Origin: an uncultured Sphingomonas sp.
Lineage (GTDB): Bacteria; Pseudomonadota; Alphaproteobacteria; Sphingomonadales; Sphingomonadaceae
Direction: 5' to 3'
Assembly (NCBI GenBank): GCA_946886845.1
Contig: CAMPJH010000046.1
Span: 1-10,278 of the forward strand
Length of the DNA stretch: 10,278 bases
The translations under genes were made by a program, and so were the position numbers. Under the pieces are notes generated by a model. That model did not search any database. It was not told the origin of the DNA and saw only the letters and a list, made by a program, of their open reading frames with translations. Below, piece after piece: positions 1-8,314 of this stretch (position 1 is the stretch's first letter; each line of letters opens with the position of its first letter).

Positions 1-117
1 GATTTATACCGCACGCAAGCTTGGGCTTCGGTTAATAGCCCCGCTCGCTGTCCCACTTTGCATACAGATATGGATCGCTGGCCGACTGGCGACAAGGTCG
101 CGAACGCCGATATTCTG

Positions 118-147
118 TTGATAAATCCTGCGAATGCTCAATAGGAT
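118..147 (+). promoter_or_regulatory. Candidate sigma-70 promoter for the TPR/transglutaminase gene
   Basis: TTGATA at 118-123 and TAGGAT at 142-147 are separated by 18 bp, which fits a vegetative promoter. Transcription would begin near 154 and leave a short leader of about 14 nt before the ATG at 168. Nothing else in bases 1-167 looks like a gene or an RNA. The match is by eye to loose consensus hexamers, so chance similarity is possible. Confidence 0.3.
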
Positions 148-167
148 AGCCTGCCGAAGCTGGGGGA

Positions 168-3100
168 ATGATGCGCCATTTAGTCGTTATGCTCGGGGGT
201 GCGGCCCTTGCCGCCGCCCCGGCCTTCGCTGCCGATGAGCTGAAATTCGGGCCAGTCCCGCTTTGGGTCGTCGAACAGTCGATCCCGAGCGAAGCCACGC
301 AGGCCACCGAGGCGCCGGTCGCGCAGCTCCTCAACGACACCCAGGTTCGCCTGGAGCCCGGCAAGATCACCAGCTTCACCGAGCTTGCGATCAAGGTGCA
401 AAGCCCAGAGGGGCTCGCCGCCGGGAACATCACCTTCATGTGGCAGCCCGCGACCGATACTGTGACCGTGAACAAGGTTCACATCCTTCGCGACGGCAAG
501 CTCATCGACGTCCTCAAGGCGGGCCAGACGTTCACGATCGCCCGTCGCGAGACGAACATGGAAGCGGCCATGCTCGACGGGACGCTGACGGCGAACATCC
601 AGCCGGAAGGACTGCAGGTTGGTGACGTCATCAAGCTCGCAATGACGACCCAGCGGGTCGATCCGGTCATGAAGGACCACGTCGAGGGCACTTATGCGGT
701 CTGGAACGCCATACCGCTCGAGAAGGCCCATGCCCGGGTCAGCTGGCCGGTCGGTCTGAATCTGGTCGCTCGCCAGACGGACGAACTGCCGCAGCCGCAG
801 CGCTCGACCCGCGATGGCTGGAACAGCCTCGAGCTCAGCGCACAGAAGGTCGAACCTTTGCTGCTGCCAAGGGGAGCGCCGTTTCGCTTTCAGATCGGGC
901 GCGCCGGCGAGGTCACCGACTTCAAATCCTGGTCGGATGTCGCCGAACTGATGGCGCCTCTTTATAAGCAGGCCGCCGTCCTCCCCAAGTCAGGGCCGCT
1001 TCGCGACGAAGTCGAGAAGATCCGGCAGTCGGCGAAGACCGACAAGGAGCGGGCGCAAATGGCACTCCAGCTCGTCGAAGAGAGAATCCGCTACGTGGCG
1101 CTCTCGATGGGCCTGGGCGGTTATGTCCCGGCCACCGCGGAGACGACCTGGTCGCGCCGGTTCGGCGACTGCAAGGCGAAGACAGTACTATTGCTCGCCC
1201 TGCTGCACGAGTTGGGAATCGAGGCCGACGCGGTTCTTGTCCACTCCAGCATCGGCGATGCCCTGCCGGAGCGGCTGCCGATGGTCAGCTATTTCGATCA
1301 CGTCATTGTCCGGGCGAAGGTCGGCGGGAAGACCTACTGGCTCGACGGCACTCGCACCGGCGACGGTGACCTCGACCGAATTCCAGTGAGGAATTTTGAG
1401 TGGGGCCTGCCGCTGATCGCCAACGCAAGGCTTGTCGCCATCGTCCCGCAACAGCTTGCAGCCCCCGATACCGAAACTCGAATGGAAATCGATGCGAAGG
1501 CCGGGGTTTTCGCCACCGTTCCTTTCAAGGTCGAGCGAAGGTTCGTCGGCGACACCGCGCGCGGACTGAACATGCTTTATTCGGGGGTTTCGCCGGCACA
1601 GCGCGATCAGGCTATGCGCGAATATTGGAAAGGCCGGTACGATTATGTCGAGATAAAGTCGGTGACCTTCGCGTTCGATAAGGCTCGCGTCGAATTTCGG
1701 ATGGCCATGGCCGGCAACGCAATTCTCGATTGGGACGACAATTATTGGCTCTACGTGCCGGGATCGACAGTCGCTTTCGAACCTAATTTCGACCGGGCCG
1801 ACGGCCGATTTCATGACGCGCCTTTCGATCTCGCATATCCAAACTGGGAGAAGACGCACGTCACAGTTCGGCTACCGGACGGTTTCGCCTCGGAGCAGAA
1901 CAAGGTCCCGCAGCCGATCAAAGAGACTCTCGCGGGCGTCGAATATGCGCGCGACGTGCTTTTGGACGGTTCCGCGCTCTCGGTGAAAGTCAACGAGCGG
2001 ACCGTCACTCCCGAGGTTGCGTACAAGGATGCAGTCGCGTCAAAGACTCGGCTAAAGGCGCTTTACGACGAAGACGTCCATTTACGGGTCCCGGCCGGCT
2101 ACCGAATGAGCGAGGCCGACTTCGCCGGCTTGGCGTTGCGTAAGCCGGCGAGCGCGACTGAATTCATCTGGCGTGGAAATATCTATCTCGACGCCGCGAA
2201 GTTCGATGAAGCCATTGCGGATTTCACGCAGGCGCATCGGCTCGATTCAACCAACAAGTGGGCATTGGCCAATCGCGGCATGGCCCACGCCTGGAAACGA
2301 AATTTCACTGAAGCCGAGCGCGACTTGGCAGCCGGTGAGACCATTGATCCCGGCAATGCCGTAGTTCTTCGGGCTCGGGGTCTCCTGGCCGAGTTCAAAG
2401 GCGACTATGGAGCGGCGGTCGACTTATTCACCAAGTCGCTCACTCGCGATCCGGGCAACAGCTTTGCGCGCTCGCATCGTGCTTTCGCACTCACAAATCA
2501 GCGGAAGTTCGACGAGGCCCTTGCCGATCTGAATGTCGTCCTCGAGCAGCAGCCTCGAAATGCGTTCGCGCTTGCCCAGCGGGCAACCGCTTATCGCGCG
2601 CTGGGCGATAACGACAAGGCGCTCGCTGATGCCGGCGCCGCGCTATCGGTGGGCAACACGTCGCCTGAAGTGCGGCTGCTCCGCGCCAATCTCTATCGCG
2701 ACCTTGGCAAGCACGACCTGGTTGTCAAAGAAGCCGAGCTCCTGATCCAGGAGAATCCGACTTCCGAATATGCGCTCGTTGCCGCGGGCAAGATCTTCTC
2801 GGCCGAGGGACGTCGCGATGCGGCACTCGAGGCCCATGACCGCGCCCTCAAGATCAAGCCCCAAGCCTATATTTACGTCAACCGGGCGCAGGTTCGCTCG
2901 CCTGCCGATCGTGCTGGCCGCTTGGCCGACCTTGACGAAGCTCTCAAGCTGGAGCCCGACCACTCGGAAGCCCTCGCCTACAAGGCTTCGCTGCTGTTGC
3001 GGCAAGGCGAGCATGAGCAGGCGATCCGAATATTCGATCGCGCGCTTCAAGGGACCCCAATTGACCAGTTGGACCTTCGCCGCGGTCGATCGGTCGCTCT

Positions 3101-3536
3101 CTACAAGATCGGAAAGACCGAGGAGGCGGAACAAGAATTCCGGCAAATCAGGGCAGAATCCAAGGAGGCGGTCGATTTTAACAACCTGTGCTGGGACAAG
3201 GCGACAGCCGGCATCTTCCTGGAATCCGCACTCGATGACTGCCGCGAAGCCTTGAAGCTCCGCCCGGACGCGGCGTCATATCTCGACAGCCTTGGAATGG
3301 TGCTGCTCCGTCTCGGTAGGCTGGACGAAGCCGTGGAGACTTATGGGCGGGCGATTGCCAAGGGTCGCCCGGCGGCCTCGTTCATGGGGCGGGCGATTGC
3401 CTATGCCCGCAAAGGCGATCTTACGCAGGCGCAGGCGGACCGCGCCGAAGCGCTCAAGCTCTATCCGGACATCGAACGGCAGTTCGCCGACTACGGCCTG
3501 GAGGTTCCTGCGGTTACGGCAAACCAGGGGAAGTAG
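168..3536 (+). CDS. Exported DUF3857 / transglutaminase-like / TPR-repeat protein
   Basis: This 1122-residue protein starts with a signal peptide (cleavage likely after AFA, residues 19-21), so it should act in the periplasm or at the envelope. Residues about 55-230 resemble DUF3857. Residues about 280-395 form a transglutaminase-like fold with a plausible catalytic triad: Cys335 in FGDCKAK, His378 in FDHVIV and Asp393 in WLDGTR. A beta-rich region follows (about 430-640). Residues 665-1101 then hold about 13 tetratricopeptide repeats of roughly 34 residues, several with the G-A-P pattern, which usually bind other proteins. The family is frequent in sphingomonads, but its substrate is unknown; bacterial transglutaminase folds can be proteases, amidases or inactive. 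Start choice: GGGGGA at 162-167 lies too close to the ATG at 168, so the adjacent ATG at 171 is equally possible and costs one residue. Only three cysteines are present. The gene stands alone on its strand and converges on clpP. Confidence 0.9.
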   Translation: MMRHLVVMLGGAALAAAPAFAADELKFGPVPLWVVEQSIPSEATQATEAPVAQLLNDTQVRLEPGKITSFTELAIKVQSPEGLAAGNITFMWQPATDTVTVNKVHILRDGKLIDVLKAGQTFTIARRETNMEAAMLDGTLTANIQPEGLQVGDVIKLAMTTQRVDPVMKDHVEGTYAVWNAIPLEKAHARVSWPVGLNLVARQTDELPQPQRSTRDGWNSLELSAQKVEPLLLPRGAPFRFQIGRAGEVTDFKSWSDVAELMAPLYKQAAVLPKSGPLRDEVEKIRQSAKTDKERAQMALQLVEERIRYVALSMGLGGYVPATAETTWSRRFGDCKAKTVLLLALLHELGIEADAVLVHSSIGDALPERLPMVSYFDHVIVRAKVGGKTYWLDGTRTGDGDLDRIPVRNFEWGLPLIANARLVAIVPQQLAAPDTETRMEIDAKAGVFATVPFKVERRFVGDTARGLNMLYSGVSPAQRDQAMREYWKGRYDYVEIKSVTFAFDKARVEFRMAMAGNAILDWDDNYWLYVPGSTVAFEPNFDRADGRFHDAPFDLAYPNWEKTHVTVRLPDGFASEQNKVPQPIKETLAGVEYARDVLLDGSALSVKVNERTVTPEVAYKDAVASKTRLKALYDEDVHLRVPAGYRMSEADFAGLALRKPASATEFIWRGNIYLDAAKFDEAIADFTQAHRLDSTNKWALANRGMAHAWKRNFTEAERDLAAGETIDPGNAVVLRARGLLAEFKGDYGAAVDLFTKSLTRDPGNSFARSHRAFALTNQRKFDEALADLNVVLEQQPRNAFALAQRATAYRALGDNDKALADAGAALSVGNTSPEVRLLRANLYRDLGKHDLVVKEAELLIQENPTSEYALVAAGKIFSAEGRRDAALEAHDRALKIKPQAYIYVNRAQVRSPADRAGRLADLDEALKLEPDHSEALAYKASLLLRQGEHEQAIRIFDRALQGTPIDQLDLRRGRSVALYKIGKTEEAEQEFRQIRAESKEAVDFNNLCWDKATAGIFLESALDDCREALKLRPDAASYLDSLGMVLLRLGRLDEAVETYGRAIAKGRPAASFMGRAIAYARKGDLTQAQADRAEALKLYPDIERQFADYGLEVPAVTANQGK

Positions 3537-3553
3537 GCGCGCGATCGGCCGCT

Positions 3554-3570
3554 AGCCGGCTGGCCCGGCT
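3554..3570. terminator. Weak hairpin between convergent genes
   Basis: AGCCGG (3554-3559) and CCGGCT (3565-3570) can pair across a 5-nt loop in the gap between the TPR-protein stop and the clpP stop, overlapping the first base of the latter. No T-tract follows on either strand. It may act as a weak bidirectional barrier, but in such G+C-rich DNA a 6-bp stem can arise by chance. Confidence 0.2.
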
Positions 3571-4223
3571 TACGTCGGCTTCACTTCGCCCATGTGGGTG
3601 CCGGCATCCTCGCCCTGCTCGGGGCGGGTTTCGAACACTTCGTCGATGATTCCGAAGGCCTTGGCCTCGTCGGCCTCGAGGAAGGTGTCGCGGTCCATCG
3701 CCTTTTCGATCTCTTCGATCGTCTTGTTGGTGTATTTCGCATAGAGGGCGTTGAGGCGGCTGCGCATGCGCAGTATCTCGCGGGCCTGGATTTCGATGTC
3801 GGCCGCCATGCCCTGGGCGCCGCCCGACGGCTGGTGGACCATGATCCGGCTGTTCGACAGCGCCACCCGCATCCCAGGCTCGCCGGCGGCCAGCAGGAAG
3901 CTGCCCATCGACGCCGCCTGGCCGATGCAGACAGTGCCGATCTTGGGCCGGATGTATTGCATGGTGTCGTGGATCGCGAGGCCGGCCGTCACCACGCCGC
4001 CCGGCGAGTTGATGTACATGAAGATGTCCTTCTTCGGGTTCTCGGACTCGAGGAAGAGCAGCTGGGCGGTGATGAGCGAGGCCATATGGTCCTCGATCGG
4101 CCCGGTGATGAACACGATCCGCTCGCGAAGGAGACGGGAATAGATGTCGAAGCTGCGCTCGCCCCGGTTCGATTGCTCGATAACGATCGGAACGAGCTGC
4201 GAGACGATGTCCTGGTGATCCAT
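3570..4223 (-). CDS. clpP: ATP-dependent Clp protease proteolytic subunit ClpP
   Basis: ClpP is the serine peptidase that forms the tetradecameric chamber degrading proteins delivered by ClpX or ClpA in the cytoplasm. The 217-residue length is normal for the family. The catalytic triad is clear: Ser105 in GQAASMGS, His130 in MVHQPSGG and Asp179 in MDRDT. Its spacing (25 and 49 residues) equals that of E. coli ClpP. The substrate-binding segment INSPGG is at 71-76. The ATG at 4223 is preceded by AAGGA about 12 nt upstream, a rather long spacing. A heat-shock-type promoter candidate lies at 4261-4289. The usual partner clpX does not follow: the next gene is convergent and its stop is 33 bp away. 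Upstream, the TonB receptor gene occupies the place where tig often sits. Confidence 0.98.
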   Translation of the reverse strand: MDHQDIVSQLVPIVIEQSNRGERSFDIYSRLLRERIVFITGPIEDHMASLITAQLLFLESENPKKDIFMYINSPGGVVTAGLAIHDTMQYIRPKIGTVCIGQAASMGSFLLAAGEPGMRVALSNSRIMVHQPSGGAQGMAADIEIQAREILRMRSRLNALYAKYTNKTIEEIEKAMDRDTFLEADEAKAFGIIDEVFETRPEQGEDAGTHMGEVKPT

Positions 4224-4260
4224 GGTGAGTGACGGTCCTTGGGTTGAATGGGTGCGGCCT

Positions 4261-4289
4261 ACATCGGGCGGAACCGGGGAAGGTTCAAG
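4261..4289 (-). promoter_or_regulatory. Candidate RpoH (sigma-32) heat-shock promoter of clpP
   Basis: Read on the minus strand, CTTGAAC (4289-4283) is followed after 14 bp by CCCGATGT (4268-4261). The E. coli sigma-32 consensus is CTTGAAA, a spacer of roughly 11-16 bp, then CCCCATNT. The match is six of seven in the -35 and six of the seven defined bases in the -10. Transcription would start near 4254 and give a leader of about 30 nt before the clpP ATG. clpP is heat-shock regulated in many proteobacteria. The same bases also read as TTGAAC, 17 bp, GATGTA, so a vegetative promoter is an alternative. Confidence 0.5.
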
Positions 4290-4303
4290 TTCGCCGAATG
4301 CAA

Positions 4304-4330
4304 CCGGGCCCCGGCGATGCCGGGGCCCGG
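4304..4330 (-). terminator. Strong hairpin, likely terminator of the TonB receptor gene
   Basis: Two perfectly complementary 12-base arms (4304-4315 and 4319-4330) flank a 3-nt GAT loop. The hairpin lies 26 bp beyond the receptor stop codon and just upstream of the clpP promoter candidate. On the minus strand it is followed by only TTG rather than a long U-tract, and on the plus strand by CAATTTT. It may therefore be a non-classical terminator or an mRNA-stabilising structure. The stem is almost entirely G+C. Confidence 0.6.
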
Positions 4331-4356
4331 CAATTTTCCGTGATGTCTGGCGAAGC

Positions 4357-7209
4357 TTAGGGCAGCTTCACCGAGACCCGCGCGTAATAATAGCGGCCCG
4401 GCACGTCGTAGGTGGTCGGGTCGAAATTGTTGAGGCCGCAGCTGATGCAGCCCGGCGGGTCCTTGTCGAACAAATTGTTGACGCCGATCGCGAAGCCCAG
4501 ACCGTCCGACAGCCACGACGGCGTGAAGCGCAGCTGACCGTCGACATATAGCCGGCTGTTCAGCTTGTTGCCGTTCTGCGATTCGATGACGCTCTTGATG
4601 TAGCGGCCGGTCAGGGTCGCTCCGAACATCCGCCCGGTCCAGTCGACGATTCCGATCGCCTTGTGCTTCGGGAACGCCTGGTCGGGGCTACCCTGCTCGG
4701 TGCCTTCGCGGCTGATCGTCTCCGTTCCCTCCGCGGTCGGGACGATGACGTCGAAGTTGAACAGGAAGCTGTTGTTCAAGGTGAAACCGAGCGTTCCCCA
4801 CGATGCCGGCCGGGTGCGGTAGGCGAAGTTGAGGTCGAGCCCGTCGGTCTCGATCCCGGCGATGTTCTGGAGCAAGCCGCGGATCTGCGTGATCTGGCCG
4901 CTCGAAACGCGGCTGATGTTGGCGCAGGCCGCCGCGTCGTTCTGGACGACGCACCGCTCGAGCGTGGTGTTGGCGTCGATCGCCTGGATCGCGCCGTCGA
5001 CCTTGATGTTGTAATAATCGGCCTCGACCGAGAAGCCGGGCACGAAGGCGGGGCTGTACACCGCCCCCAGGTTCCAGCCCTTCGAGGTTTCCGGGGTCAG
5101 CGCGTCGTTGCCGCCGGTCAGGACCGAAATCTGCGGGTTGAGCTGCTGGTACCCGGCCGGAACCCCCTGCGCCTGGCAGTTGGCGAGCACTTGCCCGGTC
5201 GGGTTCTGGTCGGCCGAGCAGGGGTCCGCCAGCTCCTGGTCGAAGCGGGTCGGGGTTCCGAACAGCTCACCGATCGTCGGCGCCCTGAACCCTTCCGAAT
5301 AGGAGCCCCGGAAGCGCAGGTCGCGGACCGGTTTCCAGTTCACGCCGCCCTTGAAGTTGGTCGTCGAGCCCGACCTCGAATAGTCGGAGTAGCGGACCGC
5401 GCCATTGAGCTCGAGCAGCTCGACGGCCGGGAGGTTCGCCAGGATCGGCGCGTTGAGCTCGGCATAGATTTCGTTGACGTGATAGCTGCCCTTGGTCGGC
5501 AGCGCCGGGATGTCCGAGCCGAGGCCGGCGGCGACGATCGGGTCGGGATCGAAGCGGCCGCTGTAATTGCGGTGCTCGGCGCCGATCGCGAGGCCGAGCG
5601 TGCCGCCGGGAAGCTCCATCAGGCCGCCGGTCGCGTTGGCGGTCACGCCCCACAGCTTCTGCTCGCTGCTGTCGTCCTGGACGAAGCCGACGAAGTTGAG
5701 CATTTCCTGGGTGATCGAGCCTTCGCCGCCGAAGATGTTGAACGGCACGCAGGCGCCGGTGCAATTGGCGACCGGGCCGAGGGCGAGCGCCAAATTGGCG
5801 GCATTGATGTTGCCGAGCATCGTCTGCTCGGCCTTGTTCCGACCGTAGAGCGCGTTGACGTCCCAGTACCAGTCGTGCCCGGCCATCATGAAGCGCCCGT
5901 CGAGGGTCGCCGTCCCGTAAACCGTGTCGACCTTCTGGTTGTACCGGCGCGGTCCGCCTTCGACGACCCGTCGGCCGATGAAGTCGAAAGTCGCTTCATT
6001 GACCAGCGGCGTCGTCGGGTCGTCGCCGCGCAACGTCCCGAACGGGTTGAACGGATTGGTGGCGTCGATCGTGATGGTGTCGAGCAAATTGCCGTTGCCC
6101 GCGGCCGGGCCGACGAACAGCGGCAGCGGCGCTGCCTGGTTTTTCGATTTGCGCCGGTTCCACAGCACCTTGGCGCTGAAGTTGACGTCCGGCGTCACCT
6201 CCTGGGTGACGTGGGCGAAGGCGCCAATCCGCTCGAGCGGGGTCATGATGAAGTTGTACGGCGCGAAGTTGAACGCGTCGGCGGCGCCGAGATAGGGCCG
6301 GTAGTCGGCGAGCGTCGGCGCCCGGCCGATGACCGGCGCGATCAGCGTCAGGTCCTGGCCGAGAACGATGAAGCGGCCGAGCGGCGTCCCCGAGCTGCAG
6401 CCGCCGGCGAGGCAGCTGGTCGCAAAGGGCGCGGGGAACAGCGAAATGTCGCGGTCGGCCGAGCTGATCGGGTCCTGCTTCACATAATTGGCGCCGACGA
6501 CGATTCGGGTCGGGCCGCTGTCGGAATTGCCCCAGCTGACCTGGTAATTCTGCGTCCAGCCGTCGTCGTGGTCGAGGTAGCCGCCGCCCTGGGCGCTGGC
6601 GACGAGGCCCTTCTGGCCTTTCTTGGTGATGATGTTGACGACCCCGGCGATCGCGTCGGAGCCATAGATGGCCGAGGCGCCGTCCTGGAGCACCTCGACC
6701 CGCTCGATCATGCTCTCGGGGATGGAATTGAGGTCGACCGAGCCGGGGACTCCGCTGGCCGAGGCGGCGTTGACGTAACGAAGGCCGTCGACCAGCACCA
6801 GGGTCCGCTTCGAACCGAGATAGCGAAGGTCGATCTCCGCCGCTCCGGCGCCGACTCCGCCGCCGTCGGGCGGATTGCCGAAGTTGCCGCTGTTGTTGAA
6901 CTTGCTGTTGAGCCCCCCGCCCGCGCTCGGCAGGCGCTGGAGGACGTCGGTGATCGAATTGAGGCCGGTCTTGGCAATGTCTTCCTGGTCGACGAAGACG
7001 ATCGGCGCTTCCTGGGAGAGCGGATCGCGGCGGATTCGCGAGCCGGTGATGACGATGTCGCCTTCCTCGCTCGGCTGGGCATTCGTCGAAGCGGGATTCT
7101 GCGCCGCGTCGGGCGGCGGAAGCGTGTCCTGGGCCTGCGCGCCCGAAGCACCTGCGACGAGTGCGGCAAGCGCCGCGCCGGCACGAAGAGCAATGTGAAT
7201 CCGCTTCAT
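4357..7209 (-). CDS. TonB-dependent outer-membrane receptor
   Basis: This is a 950-residue TonB-gated transporter that imports a scarce ligand across the outer membrane using energy from TonB-ExbB-ExbD. A signal peptide ends at AQA, residues 24-26. A TonB-box-like segment, DIVITG, is at 51-56. The plug domain spans about 62-200 and includes [18 protein letters not shown] (176-193). The barrel follows, with [11 protein letters not shown] at 640-650 and VNNLFDKDP near the C-terminus. The ATG at 7209 was chosen because AGGGGACGG lies just upstream and it gives a clean signal peptide; a TTG at 7236 would only add nine residues. There are ten cysteines, all in five close pairs (266/271, 483/487, 664/678, 753/762, 921/924). 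The last residues are VSVKLP, without the terminal aromatic residue typical of outer-membrane proteins. The ligand cannot be told from sequence: no siderophore, heme or polysaccharide-utilisation genes are adjacent. Confidence 0.95.
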   Translation of the reverse strand: MKRIHIALRAGAALAALVAGASGAQAQDTLPPPDAAQNPASTNAQPSEEGDIVITGSRIRRDPLSQEAPIVFVDQEDIAKTGLNSITDVLQRLPSAGGGLNSKFNNSGNFGNPPDGGGVGAGAAEIDLRYLGSKRTLVLVDGLRYVNAASASGVPGSVDLNSIPESMIERVEVLQDGASAIYGSDAIAGVVNIITKKGQKGLVASAQGGGYLDHDDGWTQNYQVSWGNSDSGPTRIVVGANYVKQDPISSADRDISLFPAPFATSCLAGGCSSGTPLGRFIVLGQDLTLIAPVIGRAPTLADYRPYLGAADAFNFAPYNFIMTPLERIGAFAHVTQEVTPDVNFSAKVLWNRRKSKNQAAPLPLFVGPAAGNGNLLDTITIDATNPFNPFGTLRGDDPTTPLVNEATFDFIGRRVVEGGPRRYNQKVDTVYGTATLDGRFMMAGHDWYWDVNALYGRNKAEQTMLGNINAANLALALGPVANCTGACVPFNIFGGEGSITQEMLNFVGFVQDDSSEQKLWGVTANATGGLMELPGGTLGLAIGAEHRNYSGRFDPDPIVAAGLGSDIPALPTKGSYHVNEIYAELNAPILANLPAVELLELNGAVRYSDYSRSGSTTNFKGGVNWKPVRDLRFRGSYSEGFRAPTIGELFGTPTRFDQELADPCSADQNPTGQVLANCQAQGVPAGYQQLNPQISVLTGGNDALTPETSKGWNLGAVYSPAFVPGFSVEADYYNIKVDGAIQAIDANTTLERCVVQNDAAACANISRVSSGQITQIRGLLQNIAGIETDGLDLNFAYRTRPASWGTLGFTLNNSFLFNFDVIVPTAEGTETISREGTEQGSPDQAFPKHKAIGIVDWTGRMFGATLTGRYIKSVIESQNGNKLNSRLYVDGQLRFTPSWLSDGLGFAIGVNNLFDKDPPGCISCGLNNFDPTTYDVPGRYYYARVSVKLP

Positions 7210-7309
7210 TTCCGTCCCCTGTTGTTCAGCAATCAAAGCCGATGTCGATCAGGGAACGAAGCTAAGCTAGGGCAGGATTGGCAGGAAGCGGAACTGTCCG
7301 GCCGCGGGC

Positions 7310-7338
7310 ACAATTCCGGCAATGTGATACAAAATTGT
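7310..7338. repeat. Inverted repeat upstream of the TonB receptor
   Basis: ACAATT (7310-7315) and AATTGT (7333-7338) form an inverted repeat with a 17-nt spacer. It sits in the 128-bp gap between the glycosyltransferase stop, which it overlaps by one base, and the receptor ATG at 7209. The spot is A+T-rich compared with its surroundings. It could be an operator or simply a promoter region. No convincing -35/-10 pair was found for the receptor gene. The 6-bp arms are short enough to arise by chance. Confidence 0.25.
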
Positions 7339-8285
7339 TACAGCCGCTTCAGCTCCGGCGGGGCTTCGAGCGAGAGATAGGCTAGCCGCCGAGTCTCGCG
7401 GCGGCCGCGGGTGACCGTGTCGAGGATCAGCCCGGCGAAAAAGCACAGCACCGCGACGATCGACATCCCGGTGACCAGGATCGCGGTCGGAACGCGCGGC
7501 ACCAGCCCGGTTTCGAGATAGGTGGTCACCAGCGGGATCGACAGGATCAGCGCGGCGAGCAGCAGCAGCGCGCCGATCCCGCCGTAAAACAGGGTCGGCC
7601 GCTCGACCCGGTAGAGGGTGGCGATCGTCTTCAGGATCCGCCAGCCGTCGCCATAGGTCGAAAGCTTCGATTCCGAGCCCTCGGGCCGGGCCAGATAGCG
7701 GGTCTCGACCTCGCCGACCGGCATCCGGAGCTCGAGCGCGTGGACGCTCATCTCGGTCTCGATCTCGAAGCCGGACGAAAGCACCGGGAAACTCTTGACA
7801 AACCGTCTCGAAAAAACCCGGTAACCAGAGAAAATATCGTTGAAACTTCGTCCGAACAGGCCAGCAAGCAGGCCGGTGAACAGGCGATTTCCGAGGACAT
7901 GCCCGCCGCGATAGGCGGCGGCCGCCGCGTGGCGGCGGGTGCCGACCACCATGTCGAGCTGGTCGGCGAGCAGCAGCGATGCCATTTCCGGCGCCGAAGC
8001 GGGATCGTAGGTCAGGTCCCCGTCCGCCATCACATAGACGTCGGCTTCGACGTCGGCGAACATCCGCCGGACGACATGGCCCTTGCCCTGCTGGCGCTCG
8101 GAGCGGACGATCGCCCCCGACTTCGCGGCGATTTCCCGCGTCCGGTCGCCGCTATTGTTGTCGTAGACGTAGATGGCCGCGTCCGGCAGCGCCTCGCGGA
8201 AGCCGGCGACGGTCGCCGCGATCGTCGCTTCCTCGTTGTAGCACGGCAGCAGGACTGCGATCCGTGGTTGCTTGTGCGCGGCCAT
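7338..8285 (-). CDS. Family 2 (GT-A) glycosyltransferase, polyprenyl-phosphate type
   Basis: This 315-residue protein begins with a GT-A nucleotide-sugar-binding domain: RIAVLLPCYNEEATI at 8-22, YDNNSGDRT at 41-49, and the metal-binding acidic motif ADGDLTYD at 87-94. SGYRVFSRRF (153-162) and GSESKLSTYGDG (203-214) are typical of the dolichol-phosphate mannose synthase / GtrB group, which moves a sugar from a nucleotide donor to a lipid-phosphate carrier at the inner face of the cytoplasmic membrane. Two hydrophobic helices follow at about 231-255 and 266-288, then a basic C-terminus. The ATG at 8285 has GAGGGGG a few bases upstream. It begins only 29 bp after the tig stop, so the two are probably co-transcribed. 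No GtrA-type flippase or acceptor-modifying enzyme is adjacent, and sugar and acceptor are unknown. Confidence 0.92.
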   Translation of the reverse strand: MAAHKQPRIAVLLPCYNEEATIAATVAGFREALPDAAIYVYDNNSGDRTREIAAKSGAIVRSERQQGKGHVVRRMFADVEADVYVMADGDLTYDPASAPEMASLLLADQLDMVVGTRRHAAAAAYRGGHVLGNRLFTGLLAGLFGRSFNDIFSGYRVFSRRFVKSFPVLSSGFEIETEMSVHALELRMPVGEVETRYLARPEGSESKLSTYGDGWRILKTIATLYRVERPTLFYGGIGALLLLAALILSIPLVTTYLETGLVPRVPTAILVTGMSIVAVLCFFAGLILDTVTRGRRETRRLAYLSLEAPPELKRL

Positions 8286-8314
8286 TCGTCCCCCTCAACC
8301 GCGAGCCGGAAGTC

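Noticed and set aside
32..475. 147-codon minus-strand frame at the left edge
   Set aside because: It overlaps the signal peptide and start of the exported TPR protein on the other strand and shows no domain or ribosome site.
3594..4232. 212-codon open frame on the plus strand opposite clpP
   Set aside because: clpP on the minus strand has a full catalytic triad; the plus-strand translation is a His/Asp/Arg-rich shadow.
4663..7380. 905-codon open frame on the plus strand
   Set aside because: It is antisense to the TonB receptor in G+C-rich DNA. The translation is Arg/Asp/Val-rich low complexity without a recognisable domain, while the opposite strand has clear receptor motifs.
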